From: Victivallales bacterium
GTDB lineage: Bacteria > Verrucomicrobiota > Lentisphaeria > Oligosphaerales > Oligosphaeraceae
DNA: 43,250 nucleotides
NCBI GenBank assembly: GCA_017554445.1
Contig: JAFZIJ010000144.1
Coordinates: 1-43,250, forward strand
Reading direction: 5' to 3'
Part shown: positions 24,101 through 31,752 of the stretch, piece by piece
Layout of the letters: each line of letters opens with the position of its first letter
Position numbering within the stretch: the first letter of the stretch is position 1
Made by a program: the position numbers and the translations under genes
The notes under the pieces: model-generated
What the model was told of the DNA's origin: nothing
What the model saw: only the letters and a program-made list of their open reading frames with translations
Database searches by the model: none

Positions 24101-25090
24101 CTGGGCTTCAAGCCCGAATTCGTCCTCGCGAATCCGACCGCCTTCGACAAGGCCGTTGACTACGACCGCGAATGCTTCCACTACAATGCCTGGAACCGCG
24201 TTCTCGTCCATATCCGCCTGAACAATAAGGACTACTGGCTCAACGACGCGAATGAATACGCGGAGCTCCCTTGTACGTCGTACGACAACCGCTCCATCCT
24301 GCTTGAAAACGGCAAATTCTCACGAATCAATGTGCCGAAAGAATTCAAATCACGCACGACGTTCGACGGCCATGTCACATTGAACGACGACGGTTCCGCA
24401 GATGTTACAGACACCTATTATTATTATGGCCTCGACCACGCCTCCAAGAAGCGCTTCTTCACGGAGCAGACGCCCGAAGCCAGACGCCGCTACCATCAGG
24501 AACTCGTCTCGAATTTCTCGACGTCGGCCAACGCCGTCGGCGAATTGGAGACGGATTTCGCCTCCTATCCAGGCAGGATGACCTATTCGGTCCATGTCCA
24601 GTACTACAGCACGAAGGCGGGCGAATACATGTACATCAAGAGCGGAAATCCGCTCTCCGGCTATGTCAACCCGCGCGCCGACACGAGAATCTCGCCAATC
24701 TATTGGAGCTCATACCGTCTTCTGGACAACCACATCCGCATCGACCTCCCGTCCAAGTACCTTGACGTCAAGATGATCCCGAAAAATCTCAAGTGGAAGA
24801 CGCCGACGAAGCACGGCTGGATCTCACGGACGGTCAAAGTCGACAAGAAAGGCTATGACATGCACTATATGGCGGATATGGATCCCGAAATCATTCCCGC
24901 CACCTATTACCAGAAGCTGATGGACATGGCACGCACGCTCCGCCATCCGTCGTTCACGACACTTCTTCTCAAGAAAGAGGCCGAACCCGTCAAGAAAGAG
25001 GCGGAAAAGCCGAAGAAGGAAATAGAGCAACCGAAAAAGGAGACGGAGCAACCCAAGACGGAAGCCGCTCCAGAGAAAAAGGCCGCATGA
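21167..25090 (+). CDS. Exported protein with two DUF3857-transglutaminase-like modules
   Basis: The 1307-residue protein has a signal peptide (MKRHLASLLILILSVACIAA) and two copies of a DUF3857 plus transglutaminase-like module. Module one (about 25-640) has a full Cys-His-Asp triad: HGVCRDKAGLL (Cys339), FNHAV (His379) and FMDSTNE (Asp395). Module two (about 690-1240) keeps the fold, with FHYNAW (His1005) and WLNDANEY, but has GYGNPAARAIL in place of GxC (Asn964), so it cannot act as a thiol enzyme. Residues 1270-1307 are a Lys/Glu/Pro repeat tail. AAAGGA just upstream marks the start. Such proteins occur in Bacteroidetes and PVC bacteria, probably remodelling the periplasm or cell surface. 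A TolB- or anti-sigma-like role is not indicated. Its transcript ends at the strong terminator at 25175. Confidence 0.8.
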   Translation: MKRHLASLLILILSVACIAADEHAMLDLDKVQEIAKGATKEKFPDAEDVMIDDVIAITYQKDGTSETWDDTCVKILTDKGVRDNRTLGAGYNISYAKTEFTTIEIIKPDGRIIPIDIEKNAKEQVSSGQMDSNIYNPNSKSLRVGVPGLEVGDILHYIKHTRVYNSRMPGLFCHTELFEYTSPMMNYTVKIDGPADHPLRSIALKAEIPGTVTHEKTEENGRILYKWTVKDVPRMFSEPNMPSLSRVVQRLGVSTAGSWKEVSQWFWKINAQHFIDAPEIIEKVKELCKDAKNEDQKIQAIFKFVSQEIRYMGITLEKDAPGYEPHDITLTFNNRHGVCRDKAGLLVAMLRMADIDAYPVLIDTGPLKDAEIPIPYFNHAVTAVKCKSGEYIFMDSTNETTKELFPAYLNHRSIIIGTPEGEDLRITPITPAEKNMMEITTNLYIDDKGDLTGESFFKFNGYNDNGYRATMARRTPEKQREFFESIVKNIAPGTRLIDMELKPADVSDTNVPLTLRLTFAADSIMIDNGKVAMLKIPSFFSSVGMANNMLGNTTLEKRKYPMMVRVACGIHEVINATFDPIWGGLAYLPSYPKVDCDTMLKTCKVSFKNDTLTQESTYAIKTVEFSPEQYLELKKNRRRFGGIGKMPIFDRSIPRQKPIIKKESTVKKASDQPESDFELLDRQDVYTFTDPYHWNVKTSVRRKILTYKGKKDFSELKLNYAPVRESVKLNYARVINGDKVQNISEQEKNLMDASWVAGAPKYDPTKILVCSLPGVEIGSIIEYEYEMDCAGTWPCQSSFIFQDYAHVVHRRLVINVPEKLPLYAKYHPGGWLLKTKGFEKFVSSTVEKKDGMKTLVWDASNIPALARENDLPSFTMFTPSVVIGFGDWKQHAAEVFAELKRHATAGPEVQKLAETLRGNNDLETIRNIRDKAMKSIRIAGPYFNYLSYKNICDAEETLRDGYGNPAARAILMSAMLSHLGFKPEFVLANPTAFDKAVDYDRECFHYNAWNRVLVHIRLNNKDYWLNDANEYAELPCTSYDNRSILLENGKFSRINVPKEFKSRTTFDGHVTLNDDGSADVTDTYYYYGLDHASKKRFFTEQTPEARRRYHQELVSNFSTSANAVGELETDFASYPGRMTYSVHVQYYSTKAGEYMYIKSGNPLSGYVNPRADTRISPIYWSSYRLLDNHIRIDLPSKYLDVKMIPKNLKWKTPTKHGWISRTVKVDKKGYDMHYMADMDPEIIPATYYQKLMDMARTLRHPSFTTLLLKKEAEPVKKEAEKPKKEIEQPKKETEQPKTEAAPEKKAA

Positions 25091-25099
25091 TTCCTTAAC

Positions 25100-25149
25100 G
25101 GGAGGGACGTGCTCCTGCACGTCTGGTCACGCAGGAGCGTGACCCTCCC
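25100..25149. repeat. Palindromic intergenic element with two hairpins and complementary loops
   Basis: GGGAGG at 25100-25105 pairs with CCTCCC at 25144-25149. Inside are two hairpins: GACGTGC-TCCT-GCACGTC (25106-25123) and GGTCACGC-AGGA-GCGTGACC (25125-25144). The loops TCCT and AGGA are complementary, and the whole may also fold as one long hairpin. REP-like. Confidence 0.8.
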
Positions 25150-25174
25150 AAAGCCATTGGCCATAAGCCTTTTT

Positions 25175-25211
25175 ATCCGCGTAACGGCTAAGCCGTTACG
25201 CGGATTTTTTT
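25175..25211 (+). terminator. Strong intrinsic terminator after the transglutaminase-like gene
   Basis: A perfect 15-base stem (25175-25189 with 25191-25205) with a one-base centre is followed by seven Ts on the plus strand. The MATE gene on the minus strand ends inside the stem, so both convergent genes share the structure. Confidence 0.9.
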
Positions 25212-26561
25212 CCATTGTCCGCCGCGTAAACGGTGGTACCACAGCGGCGGCAGGCTGATGATGAAAATCGTCGCGAACGACCAAATCGTCATCAGCCCCC
25301 AGTGGAAGATGTCCACTAGAAGGATGGCGATGACCGTCAGCCCCGTCGCGATTGACATGACCTTGAACACCCACTTCGTGTCGCCGACGGCGCTAAGGCC
25401 GGACATCAGCGCGATATTGATGGAATCCGCTATCGTATAGGTCGCCATCAGTTTCATCAGCTTCGCACCGACCGCCAGCACCTCTGAATAATGGACGCCG
25501 CCCAGATCGCTGTCGCTTTGGAACAGCGTGAAATACTGCGTGGAGAACACGGCGAATGTGAACGCGATGAACGTCATCCAAATCTGACAGAGAACAAGCC
25601 CATGGCCCATGTAGGCCAATGTATCCTTGTGGTTCCGTTCGCCATGGCTCTGCCCCGCCAACGTGCTGATGGAACGGGCGACGCCGAAAATCGGCACAAA
25701 CGCAAGCTGGTTCAGACGGAACGCGATCGTCGTCGCCGCCAATTCGACCGTGCCCATGCGGCCGATGACCAGCAGAAACAGCGTCCACAGAAACGCATCC
25801 ATGCACATCTGGAAGCCGCTCGGCAGACCGAACCGCAGCAATTGCTTCGCGACGGACCAACGGAACCGCCAGTCGCTGCGACTCTTGTAGCGCTCTGCGT
25901 TCTTACGGTCGAAAAACCACCAGAACATCATCGTCAGCGGAAACAGATTCGAGAGGACGGTCGCCCATGCCGCGCCGCCGACACCCATCTCCGGGCAGCC
26001 CCATTTGCCGAAAATCATCGCGTAGTCCATGATGACGTTCGCAATCTGGCCTGTCAATTGCGCGATCATCAGCCGCGTATTGTCCGCCCGTCCGCTGAAG
26101 AATCCAGACAGCGAGCATTGCGCAAAACTCAACGCACCACCGAACAGCAAGATTTTCAAATATTCGGCTTCCAGAATCCGCAGTTCCTCCGCATGGCCGA
26201 CGATTTTGAAAAACCAGTCCGTTCCAAGCCCGAGAAACGCCGTTATAACACCGCAGAACAACGCCAGATACAGCCCCTGCCAGTTGACAGAACCTATCTT
26301 ATTATCCTGCCCCGCACCAACTTGATTCGCCGTGATCGTGCCTGTATAACTGACTGTTCCAATAATCAGACTCGTCGTCAACCATGACAGCATGCCCGCC
26401 GTTCCAGACGCCGCAATCGCCACAGGCGAATACCACGACAGAAACATCGCGTCCGTGAACTGCATCAAAACATATCCGGACGACGACATCACAAGCGGGG
26501 CGGACAGCCTCAACAGCCGTCCGTATTTCGCTCTCTGGCCAAATAATTCCTTGAACTGCAT
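25188..26561 (-). CDS. MATE family efflux transporter
   Basis: The 457-residue membrane protein has 12 hydrophobic segments in two similar halves, starting LLRLSAPLVMSSSGYVLMQFTDAMFLSWYS, the typical MATE opening, with the second-half equivalent FGLPSGFQMCMDAFLWTLFLLVIGRMG. It should export a cationic or drug-like compound in exchange for H+ or Na+. The ATG at 26561 has AGAGGA nine bases upstream; a TTG at 26585 is in frame but unlikely. The stop lies in the terminator stem. An XRE regulator gene is just upstream on the same strand, and may control it. Confidence 0.9.
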   Translation of the reverse strand: MQFKELFGQRAKYGRLLRLSAPLVMSSSGYVLMQFTDAMFLSWYSPVAIAASGTAGMLSWLTTSLIIGTVSYTGTITANQVGAGQDNKIGSVNWQGLYLALFCGVITAFLGLGTDWFFKIVGHAEELRILEAEYLKILLFGGALSFAQCSLSGFFSGRADNTRLMIAQLTGQIANVIMDYAMIFGKWGCPEMGVGGAAWATVLSNLFPLTMMFWWFFDRKNAERYKSRSDWRFRWSVAKQLLRFGLPSGFQMCMDAFLWTLFLLVIGRMGTVELAATTIAFRLNQLAFVPIFGVARSISTLAGQSHGERNHKDTLAYMGHGLVLCQIWMTFIAFTFAVFSTQYFTLFQSDSDLGGVHYSEVLAVGAKLMKLMATYTIADSINIALMSGLSAVGDTKWVFKVMSIATGLTVIAILLVDIFHWGLMTIWSFATIFIISLPPLWYHRLRGGQWKKIRVTA

Positions 26562-26605
26562 TCTCCCGAATCCTCTCAACAGCAAAAAATACTGTAAATG
26601 GACTT

Positions 26606-26947
26606 CTATTGCTGTTCGACATTTCTGAAGAACGAATCCGGCTCCTCGCCCATCGCCTTCGCCAGTTTGATCGCTGCACGACGACTCAGTTTGCGACGCC
26701 CTGTTTCGTATGCACTGATGACGACTTGATGAATACCGCTTTTTTCTGCAAGCTGCTCTTGTGTCAATTCATGTTTCAGACGAGTTCCAGCGAGTAAATC
26801 TCCAGGCGTGACATTTTTCCAATAATCTGTCTTAAAAACATCCACATATTCCGCATCATCGCAACGACTGGAGAATTCTGCATTAATCATTTTGTGACTA
26901 TATGTATTGTTGTTGTCCATTCTTATCATGCTGATTGTTTTTTCCAT
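26606..26947 (-). CDS. XRE-family helix-turn-helix regulator
   Basis: The 113-residue protein has a C-terminal HTH of Cro/CI type (about 52-105: LLAGTRLKHELTQEQLAEKSGIHQVVISAYE then GRRKLSRRAAIKLAKAMG). The N-terminal 50 residues are acidic and include DVFKTDYWKNVTPGDLL, a lead sequence common in chromosomal HigA-like antitoxins. No toxin gene is beside it. It lies upstream of the MATE gene (44 bases to its ATG), which it may regulate. The start is uncertain; Met7 and Met10 are alternatives. Confidence 0.8.
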   Translation of the reverse strand: MEKTISMIRMDNNNTYSHKMINAEFSSRCDDAEYVDVFKTDYWKNVTPGDLLAGTRLKHELTQEQLAEKSGIHQVVISAYETGRRKLSRRAAIKLAKAMGEEPDSFFRNVEQQ

Positions 26948-26952
26948 TTCGT

Positions 26953-27131
26953 CGCGCGAAGCGCTTTCACAACCGCCGAGCGGACGGAGCCGTTTGAATC
27001 ATTCATGGTAAACATCTTGTTCCATCATTGAATTCTTCAACGTATCGCCGGCCCGTCCGAGAGGCTTTTCTGTTTGTTCAGTGTCTTCTGTGGACTGAAA
27101 TTTCGTGCTCTTTCGTGCCTTTCGTGGTTCC
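26953..27131 (-). repeat. Reverse copy of the dispersed GC-rich element, and CACGAA spaced-word tract
   Basis: Bases 26958-26978 are the exact reverse complement of 14517-14537, with similar flanks to about 26995. At 27101-27131 TTTCGTG recurs three times at 9-10-base spacing, the reverse of the CACGAA type at 14222. Both lie between the XRE and mtaB genes. Confidence 0.75.
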
Positions 27132-27154
27132 TTCATATAATATTTTGGAGGCGA

Positions 27155-28432
27155 TCAAAGGCTTCCCCTCACTTCTCGTTTTCCCATAGCCGCTTGAATA
27201 GTCGCCGTCTGAATCGTATTATGCGCCACAGGCTCACGTGATTCCAGCGTCACATGGAGGTAGTTGTCCGACCAGCCAGACGGCGGATTCTCCTCTTCAA
27301 CCAAAACATCCAAGGTTTTCCCAACCTGCGATTTTGCAAATGCTTCCGCCTTTTCTACAGCCAGTTCCAGCAATTCGCCCGAACGCTCATCCGCGACATG
27401 TTTCGGCGGCCGGCCGGGCATGGTCGCCGCCGGCGTTCCGGGCCGCGGCGAATAGGTGAAAACATGCATGAGACCGAATGGCAGTCGCGAAAGGAAAGAT
27501 TTGCATGCCGCGAACGTTTCATCGGTCTCGCCTGGAAAGCCGACAATGACGTCCGTGCCTAGGCAAACGCCTGGAATCTTTTCGGCGGCGAGCATGGCGA
27601 TGCGTTCGAATTCAGCGGCGTTGTAGTGTCGTCCCATCTGCTTGAGAATGGAATCCTCCCCGTATTGGACAGGCAGATGGAGGAAACGGCAGAGCCGCGG
27701 TTTGCGCGCCATCAAATCAATGACTTGATGGACGACAGGCCCTGGTTCGGCGGAGCCGAGGCGGATGCGGAAACCGTCGCCAAGCATAAGAATCCGTTCA
27801 ATGACATCCGCGAGATTGCAACCGCTGTTATCATAAGTCGTGATATTGACGCCTGTCAGGACGATTTCCCGATGGCCTCGGTCGATGAGTTCGGAAGCTT
27901 CGCGCAGAAGATCCTGCAAGTTTCTGGAACGGGCGGGACCGCGTGTGTGTGGAACGATGCAATACGTGCAGAAGAAATCGCAACCTTCTTGGATTTTGAG
28001 ATTTGCTCGCGTTCGTTCATCGTAGAGCGAAACGCCCGGACTGAAAAAATCTTCAGAAGCATCTCCGGGCGCGGGAAACAACGGCTTCTGCTGACGGATC
28101 AGCTTGTCGCCAAGCAACTTGCTAAGCGGAGCAGGCTTAGGATTCGGCACAATCAAATCGACTTCCGGATACTTTTCGACGTCGGCGACCGTCGCTTCGC
28201 AACCCATTAACACAACAAACGCGTTCGGCAGCCGTTTCCGGGCGGCTCGGACGGCCTGCCGCGATTTTTGGGAGGCAATGCCCGTGACGGCGCAACTGTT
28301 GATGATGACGATATCCGACGGCTCGCCCCATGGCACGGACTGGTAGCCATGGGCGGTCAAATCGCCCGCGACGGTGGCCGAATCGGCCTGGTTGAGACGG
28401 CATCCAAGCGTATGAATGGAAAAAGTTAACAT
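27155..28432 (-). CDS. mtaB: tRNA t6A37 methylthiotransferase
   Basis: The 425-residue protein adds a methylthio group to t6A37 in tRNAs reading ANN codons. It has the three N-terminal cluster cysteines Cys11 (TLGCRLNQ), Cys47 (NSCAVT) and Cys78 (MGCEA), and the radical SAM motif CDFFCTYC (Cys151, 155, 158). GFPGETDETF and FTYSPRPGTPAA are typical of MtaB, followed by a short TRAM-like end. TLGCRLNQ separates MtaB from MiaB (TxGCQMN). The ATG at 28432 begins the domain, 13 bases after the U32 gene's stop, so it is the third gene of a proC-U32-mtaB operon. Upstream codons in frame overlap the U32 gene and are not conserved. Confidence 0.9.
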   Translation of the reverse strand: MLTFSIHTLGCRLNQADSATVAGDLTAHGYQSVPWGEPSDIVIINSCAVTGIASQKSRQAVRAARKRLPNAFVVLMGCEATVADVEKYPEVDLIVPNPKPAPLSKLLGDKLIRQQKPLFPAPGDASEDFFSPGVSLYDERTRANLKIQEGCDFFCTYCIVPHTRGPARSRNLQDLLREASELIDRGHREIVLTGVNITTYDNSGCNLADVIERILMLGDGFRIRLGSAEPGPVVHQVIDLMARKPRLCRFLHLPVQYGEDSILKQMGRHYNAAEFERIAMLAAEKIPGVCLGTDVIVGFPGETDETFAACKSFLSRLPFGLMHVFTYSPRPGTPAATMPGRPPKHVADERSGELLELAVEKAEAFAKSQVGKTLDVLVEEENPPSGWSDNYLHVTLESREPVAHNTIQTATIQAAMGKREVRGSL

Positions 28433-28445
28433 GGCGGCGGAATCG

Positions 28446-30638
28446 TTAGCGAAGTCGTCTGTCGTAATTGAAAAGGGAGGTGGCGGAAGGAGCGTCCTGT
28501 AGATTTTCGGCCCCCGTGAGATCGATAACCAACTGGGAGACACGGACTTTCGGATTGTGGAGTTTTCGCCAATCCAGCGGAATGGTGGAACGCAAGGCCG
28601 TGACGGAGCCTTCTTTCACAGGACGCAACGTGACTTTTCGGCCATCGGACAGCGTGTTGCCGCAACCGAAGCCGTCCGGCAGAACGGCGCGTGTGCGCAT
28701 AAGGGCTGGATAGCTGAAAACCGTCAGGATGAGCGGCGTTTCCGCATTGTCGCAGAGAGCCTCCAACTGTTCGGAATCGATTTCGCAGGAGACGGTTGCG
28801 GCCATGCAATCAAGGCTGGCCAAGTGCTTGGCGGCCAACGCATTGAGAACTGCCATGCCTTCGCCTGCGATCATATTGGCGTTCGCTTCGCGGGCCAGTT
28901 GCCATGTGTCCCACGAATTGACTTCGATGGTCATGACAGGCGCCACCAGCGACAGGAAGTCGCGAATGGCGGGAATGTCCGCCTCGTAGATGACGGCGGG
29001 AAGCGCAATTGCGAAGATATCTTCATAATGCTCAATCAATTGAATGGCAAGAGCTTTGATATCCGTATCCGCGCAAACCTGCGAATCGACAATCAACTTG
29101 CAGGAACCAAGCATGGACTTGCGGTTGGCGAAACATTCCTCTGCCTGTGATGGCGTGACACGCAGCAGCGTCGCCCGATCACCAAGCTTAAGTTTGTTCT
29201 CAACACATTTATAATGAGGAGCTTCGAGAATTTCCCGAACAGCCTGTGGCAAGGCAATATTGCGAACGACACCGTCCGTCTCCTTCTGGCTGCGGCGCAT
29301 GAACGCTGTCGCCTCCTCCACGACGCGATTGCCCGTGTTTCGTGGCAACAGGCGGTCCTGCAAGCTGTCCGGACTATATTTGATGTCCGCCATCTGACCA
29401 TCCGTCGCAAGCAGTCTGGCAAGTTCAATGGCGATTTCCGCGACCTCTATGGCGCGGCGTTCATTAGCGACGCGCTGCGGTGGTGTGCGAAGCGTCGTCT
29501 CATGATTGTTATAGGTTAAATGCCAAAGAGTTCCATTTGTGTCATCGTTATAGACGCGAACGCTGTTTTCAGTAGCGGCGGCAGTATCCGCCTGACAATC
29601 CGAACGGAAATCAGCGGTCTGTTCGCCGGCGGGACGGGCGGATTCTCCCGTGACATCCGTACGGATTCCATGGAAATACGCATTGGACATTTGGCGGCCT
29701 GCATACGCGCCAAGCTTGTCGGTCGATTGCGTCAACTCGTCGTTGGAAAGACTCCCGTTAAGCGCTTCGCGATAGAGACTTACAGTCTTGGAAACCCATG
29801 GGGCCAATTTGAGGCGACCTTCGATTTTCAATGAATCGACGCCTATTTCGGCCAGTCTAGCCAAATCGCCGGCGAGACACATGTCATGCATGGAAAGCGG
29901 CGTGGATGTGACGCCTTTCTGATTGGTCCAGCGGACACGGCATGGGCTTGCGCACGCGCCACGGTTGCCGCTGCGGCCGCCGACCCAGCTGGAAAGAAGG
30001 CATCGGCCTGAGCAGCTGAAGCAAAGCGCCCCTTGTACAAATACTTCAATTTCAACACCATGTCCAATCGTCGCCTTCATTTCTTCCTCTGACAATTCGC
30101 GCGCCAAAACGACTCGCGTGATGCCGAAGGATTTTGCGGCTTCAACGCCAGCGGATGTCGTGACGGCGGCCTGTGTACTGAAATGAAAGGCGAGTTTTGG
30201 AAACAACGGAATGAACGACAAAATGGCCGGATCGCGGATGAGAACGGCATCGACTTGGGCCTGTTCCGCCAATGCAAGCGTCCGCGCGGCAAGGCCGAGT
30301 TCGCGTTGCGCCAAATCGATGTTCAACGTCAGATATGCCTTGGCATGAGCATCATGGATCGATTGGACGACCTCCTTCAACGCCTCTGGCGGGAAGTTTT
30401 TCGCGCCAGTTCGGGCGTTCAGTTTCTTAAGGCCGAAATAAACGGCATCCGCTCCAGCCTTAAGGGCGGCGGCGAGTTCGTCCGGACCGCCCGCAGGAGC
30501 CAACAGTTCAGCAGAATGTAGCGACGGCGTCCCCGCCGTTGATGGTAACGACGGCGTCCCCGCCGTCGATGGTAACGACTGCGTCCCCGCCGTCGATGAT
30601 TGAATCTTTATGCCCATGTCCATTGCCATGACGGTCAT
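28446..30638 (-). CDS. U32 family peptidase-like protein (RlhA/TrhP type)
   Basis: The 730-residue protein has the U32 signature AELLAPAGGPDELAAALKAGADAVYFG (43-69) and the cysteine-rich CFSCSGRCLLSSWVGGRSGNRGACASPCR (about 207-235). That pattern is seen in enzymes now known to hydroxylate 23S rRNA C2501 (RlhA) or tRNA uridine (TrhP). These proteins bind iron-sulfur clusters through the cysteines. Length and a long C-terminal domain resemble RlhA, but I would not name it. Residues 15-41 consist of a Ser-Thr-Ala-Gly-Thr-Pro-Ser-Leu-Pro repeat encoded by a 27-base repeat. The ATG overlaps the proC stop by two bases, so start and coupling are well supported. Confidence 0.85.
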   Translation of the reverse strand: MTVMAMDMGIKIQSSTAGTQSLPSTAGTPSLPSTAGTPSLHSAELLAPAGGPDELAAALKAGADAVYFGLKKLNARTGAKNFPPEALKEVVQSIHDAHAKAYLTLNIDLAQRELGLAARTLALAEQAQVDAVLIRDPAILSFIPLFPKLAFHFSTQAAVTTSAGVEAAKSFGITRVVLARELSEEEMKATIGHGVEIEVFVQGALCFSCSGRCLLSSWVGGRSGNRGACASPCRVRWTNQKGVTSTPLSMHDMCLAGDLARLAEIGVDSLKIEGRLKLAPWVSKTVSLYREALNGSLSNDELTQSTDKLGAYAGRQMSNAYFHGIRTDVTGESARPAGEQTADFRSDCQADTAAATENSVRVYNDDTNGTLWHLTYNNHETTLRTPPQRVANERRAIEVAEIAIELARLLATDGQMADIKYSPDSLQDRLLPRNTGNRVVEEATAFMRRSQKETDGVVRNIALPQAVREILEAPHYKCVENKLKLGDRATLLRVTPSQAEECFANRKSMLGSCKLIVDSQVCADTDIKALAIQLIEHYEDIFAIALPAVIYEADIPAIRDFLSLVAPVMTIEVNSWDTWQLAREANANMIAGEGMAVLNALAAKHLASLDCMAATVSCEIDSEQLEALCDNAETPLILTVFSYPALMRTRAVLPDGFGCGNTLSDGRKVTLRPVKEGSVTALRSTIPLDWRKLHNPKVRVSQLVIDLTGAENLQDAPSATSLFNYDRRLR
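30523..30600 (-). repeat. Three 27-base tandem repeats inside the U32 gene
   Basis: Copies at 30523-30549, 30550-30576 and 30577-30600 each contain GACGGCG-TCCC-CGCCGTC-like self-complementary cores (the third has one base changed). Read on the minus strand they give nine-residue repeats. The core looks like an intergenic palindromic word that entered the gene in frame. Confidence 0.85.
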
Positions 30639-31435
30639 TTCCCCTGCCCAAGTTCAATCGAACGGCGTCTCGCGGCATCAACGACATCGTCCATGAGCTT
30701 GCGGAAATTGGCGGCGGCCATGACATCCAGTCCGGCGGCTGTCGTGCCTTTCTTGGAGGTGACGGCGTCGCGCAGTTCATCTGGCGTGCCAAGCTTGCGG
30801 CAAAGCATTTCAGCGGAACCCGCAAGTGTTTGGACGGTAAGTTCTAGCGACAGTTCGGGAGACAGTCCCGCATGGACGCCCGCGTCCGTCAGCGCCTTCA
30901 CCATTTCAAAGAAATAGGCGGGTCCAGAGCCACTAAGCGCTGTAACGGCGTCCAATTGGTCTTCCGTCACTTGCCGCGCAATACCGAGCGAGCCAAGAAT
31001 TGTTTCGGCGATTTTTGCGCAAGTCGCATCTGCTTGCGCCCCAAGGGCGAAGCAACTGGCGCCTTTTCCGACCATCAGCGGCGTGTTCGGCATGACGCGA
31101 ATGATTTTTTCCGTGTGGAACCAATCGGACAATTTCGCGAGCGGGATGCCCGCGCAAATGGAGATGACAAGCGTCCCTTCACGCAATGTCGGCAGAGCGG
31201 CGACAGCTTCCGGCGCGACCTGCGGCTTGACGGCCAGCAGAATTGTTTCAGCCTTTTGGACATAGTCCGCCGCGTTTTCAACGCATTGAATCCCAGTTGT
31301 TTTTGTAAACGCCTCACGGGCGGGTGCGAAGACATCGACCGCCAGAAGCTCCGAAGCGGGATGGATGTTGTGTTTGACGATGCCAGCCGCCAGGGCGGTG
31401 GCCATTTTGCCTGCGCCGATGAAGAGGATTTTCAT
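30635..31435 (-). CDS. proC: Pyrroline-5-carboxylate reductase
   Basis: The 266-residue enzyme makes the last step of proline synthesis with NAD(P)H. The N-terminus MKILFIGAGKMATALAAGI is the dinucleotide loop; LLAVKPQV, VMPNTP, ALSGSGPAYFFEMVKALTDAGVHAGL and TSKKGTTAAGLDVM are textbook ProC motifs in order. The ATG at 31435 begins the Rossmann strand; longer in-frame starts would run into the tRNA terminator. It is first in an operon with the U32 gene (two-base overlap) and mtaB. Confidence 0.95.
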   Translation of the reverse strand: MKILFIGAGKMATALAAGIVKHNIHPASELLAVDVFAPAREAFTKTTGIQCVENAADYVQKAETILLAVKPQVAPEAVAALPTLREGTLVISICAGIPLAKLSDWFHTEKIIRVMPNTPLMVGKGASCFALGAQADATCAKIAETILGSLGIARQVTEDQLDAVTALSGSGPAYFFEMVKALTDAGVHAGLSPELSLELTVQTLAGSAEMLCRKLGTPDELRDAVTSKKGTTAAGLDVMAAANFRKLMDDVVDAARRRSIELGQGK

Positions 31436-31463
31436 GGTAAATGCTTGTTTGTAAGGGGTTGCG

Positions 31464-31501
31464 AAAAAAAGCCCCGTCAAACTTCTGCATTTGACGGGGC
31501 T
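31464..31501 (-). terminator. Intrinsic terminator of the tRNA-Asn transcript
   Basis: AGCCCCGTCAAA (31470-31481) is the exact complement of 31490-31501, loop of eight bases, followed on the minus strand by seven Ts (31464-31470). It lies six bases after the first tRNA's CCA end and just before proC. Confidence 0.92.
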
Positions 31502-31506
31502 CAAAT

Positions 31507-31581
31507 TGGCTCCGACAGCAGGGCTTGAACCTGCGACCTAGTGGTTAACAGCCACCCGCTCTACCACTGAGCTATGTCGGA
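31507..31581 (-). tRNA. tRNA-Asn (GUU)
   Basis: The 75-base gene folds into a full cloverleaf on the minus strand: acceptor TCCGACA with TGTCGGA, D-arm GCTC...GAGC, anticodon stem GGTGG/CCACT around CTGTTAA (anticodon GTT), T-arm GCAGG-TTCAAGC-CCTGC, and CCA encoded. Identical to the copy 14 bases upstream. Confidence 0.97.
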
Positions 31582-31595
31582 ATGGTAAATCAAAT

Positions 31596-31670
31596 TGGCT
31601 CCGACAGCAGGGCTTGAACCTGCGACCTAGTGGTTAACAGCCACCCGCTCTACCACTGAGCTATGTCGGA
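31596..31670 (-). tRNA. tRNA-Asn (GUU), second copy
   Basis: This copy has the same 75 bases as the gene at 31507-31581, including the encoded CCA. It is transcribed first. The flanking AAAT-TGG context is also repeated, which fits a recent tandem duplication. Confidence 0.97.
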
Positions 31671-31689
31671 GTAACGTTCTGAAAAAAGA

Positions 31690-31726
31690 ACATTAATTAA
31701 TGTATAGCGCCTTTGGAATTTTTCAA
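31690..31726 (-). promoter_or_regulatory. Probable tRNA promoter overlapping a palindrome
   Basis: On the minus strand TTGAAA (31721-31726) and TACATT (31699-31704) are 16 bases apart, about 29 bases before the second tRNA copy. ACATTAATTAATGT (31690-31703) is a perfect 14-base palindrome over the -10 region. Confidence 0.45.
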
Positions 31727-31752
31727 GTTGATGAAGGATTTTTTTGTTTTTT

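Noticed and set aside
31507..31670. Integration site at the tRNA-Asn pair
   Set aside because: No integrase and no partial tRNA copy elsewhere in the window; simple duplication explains it.
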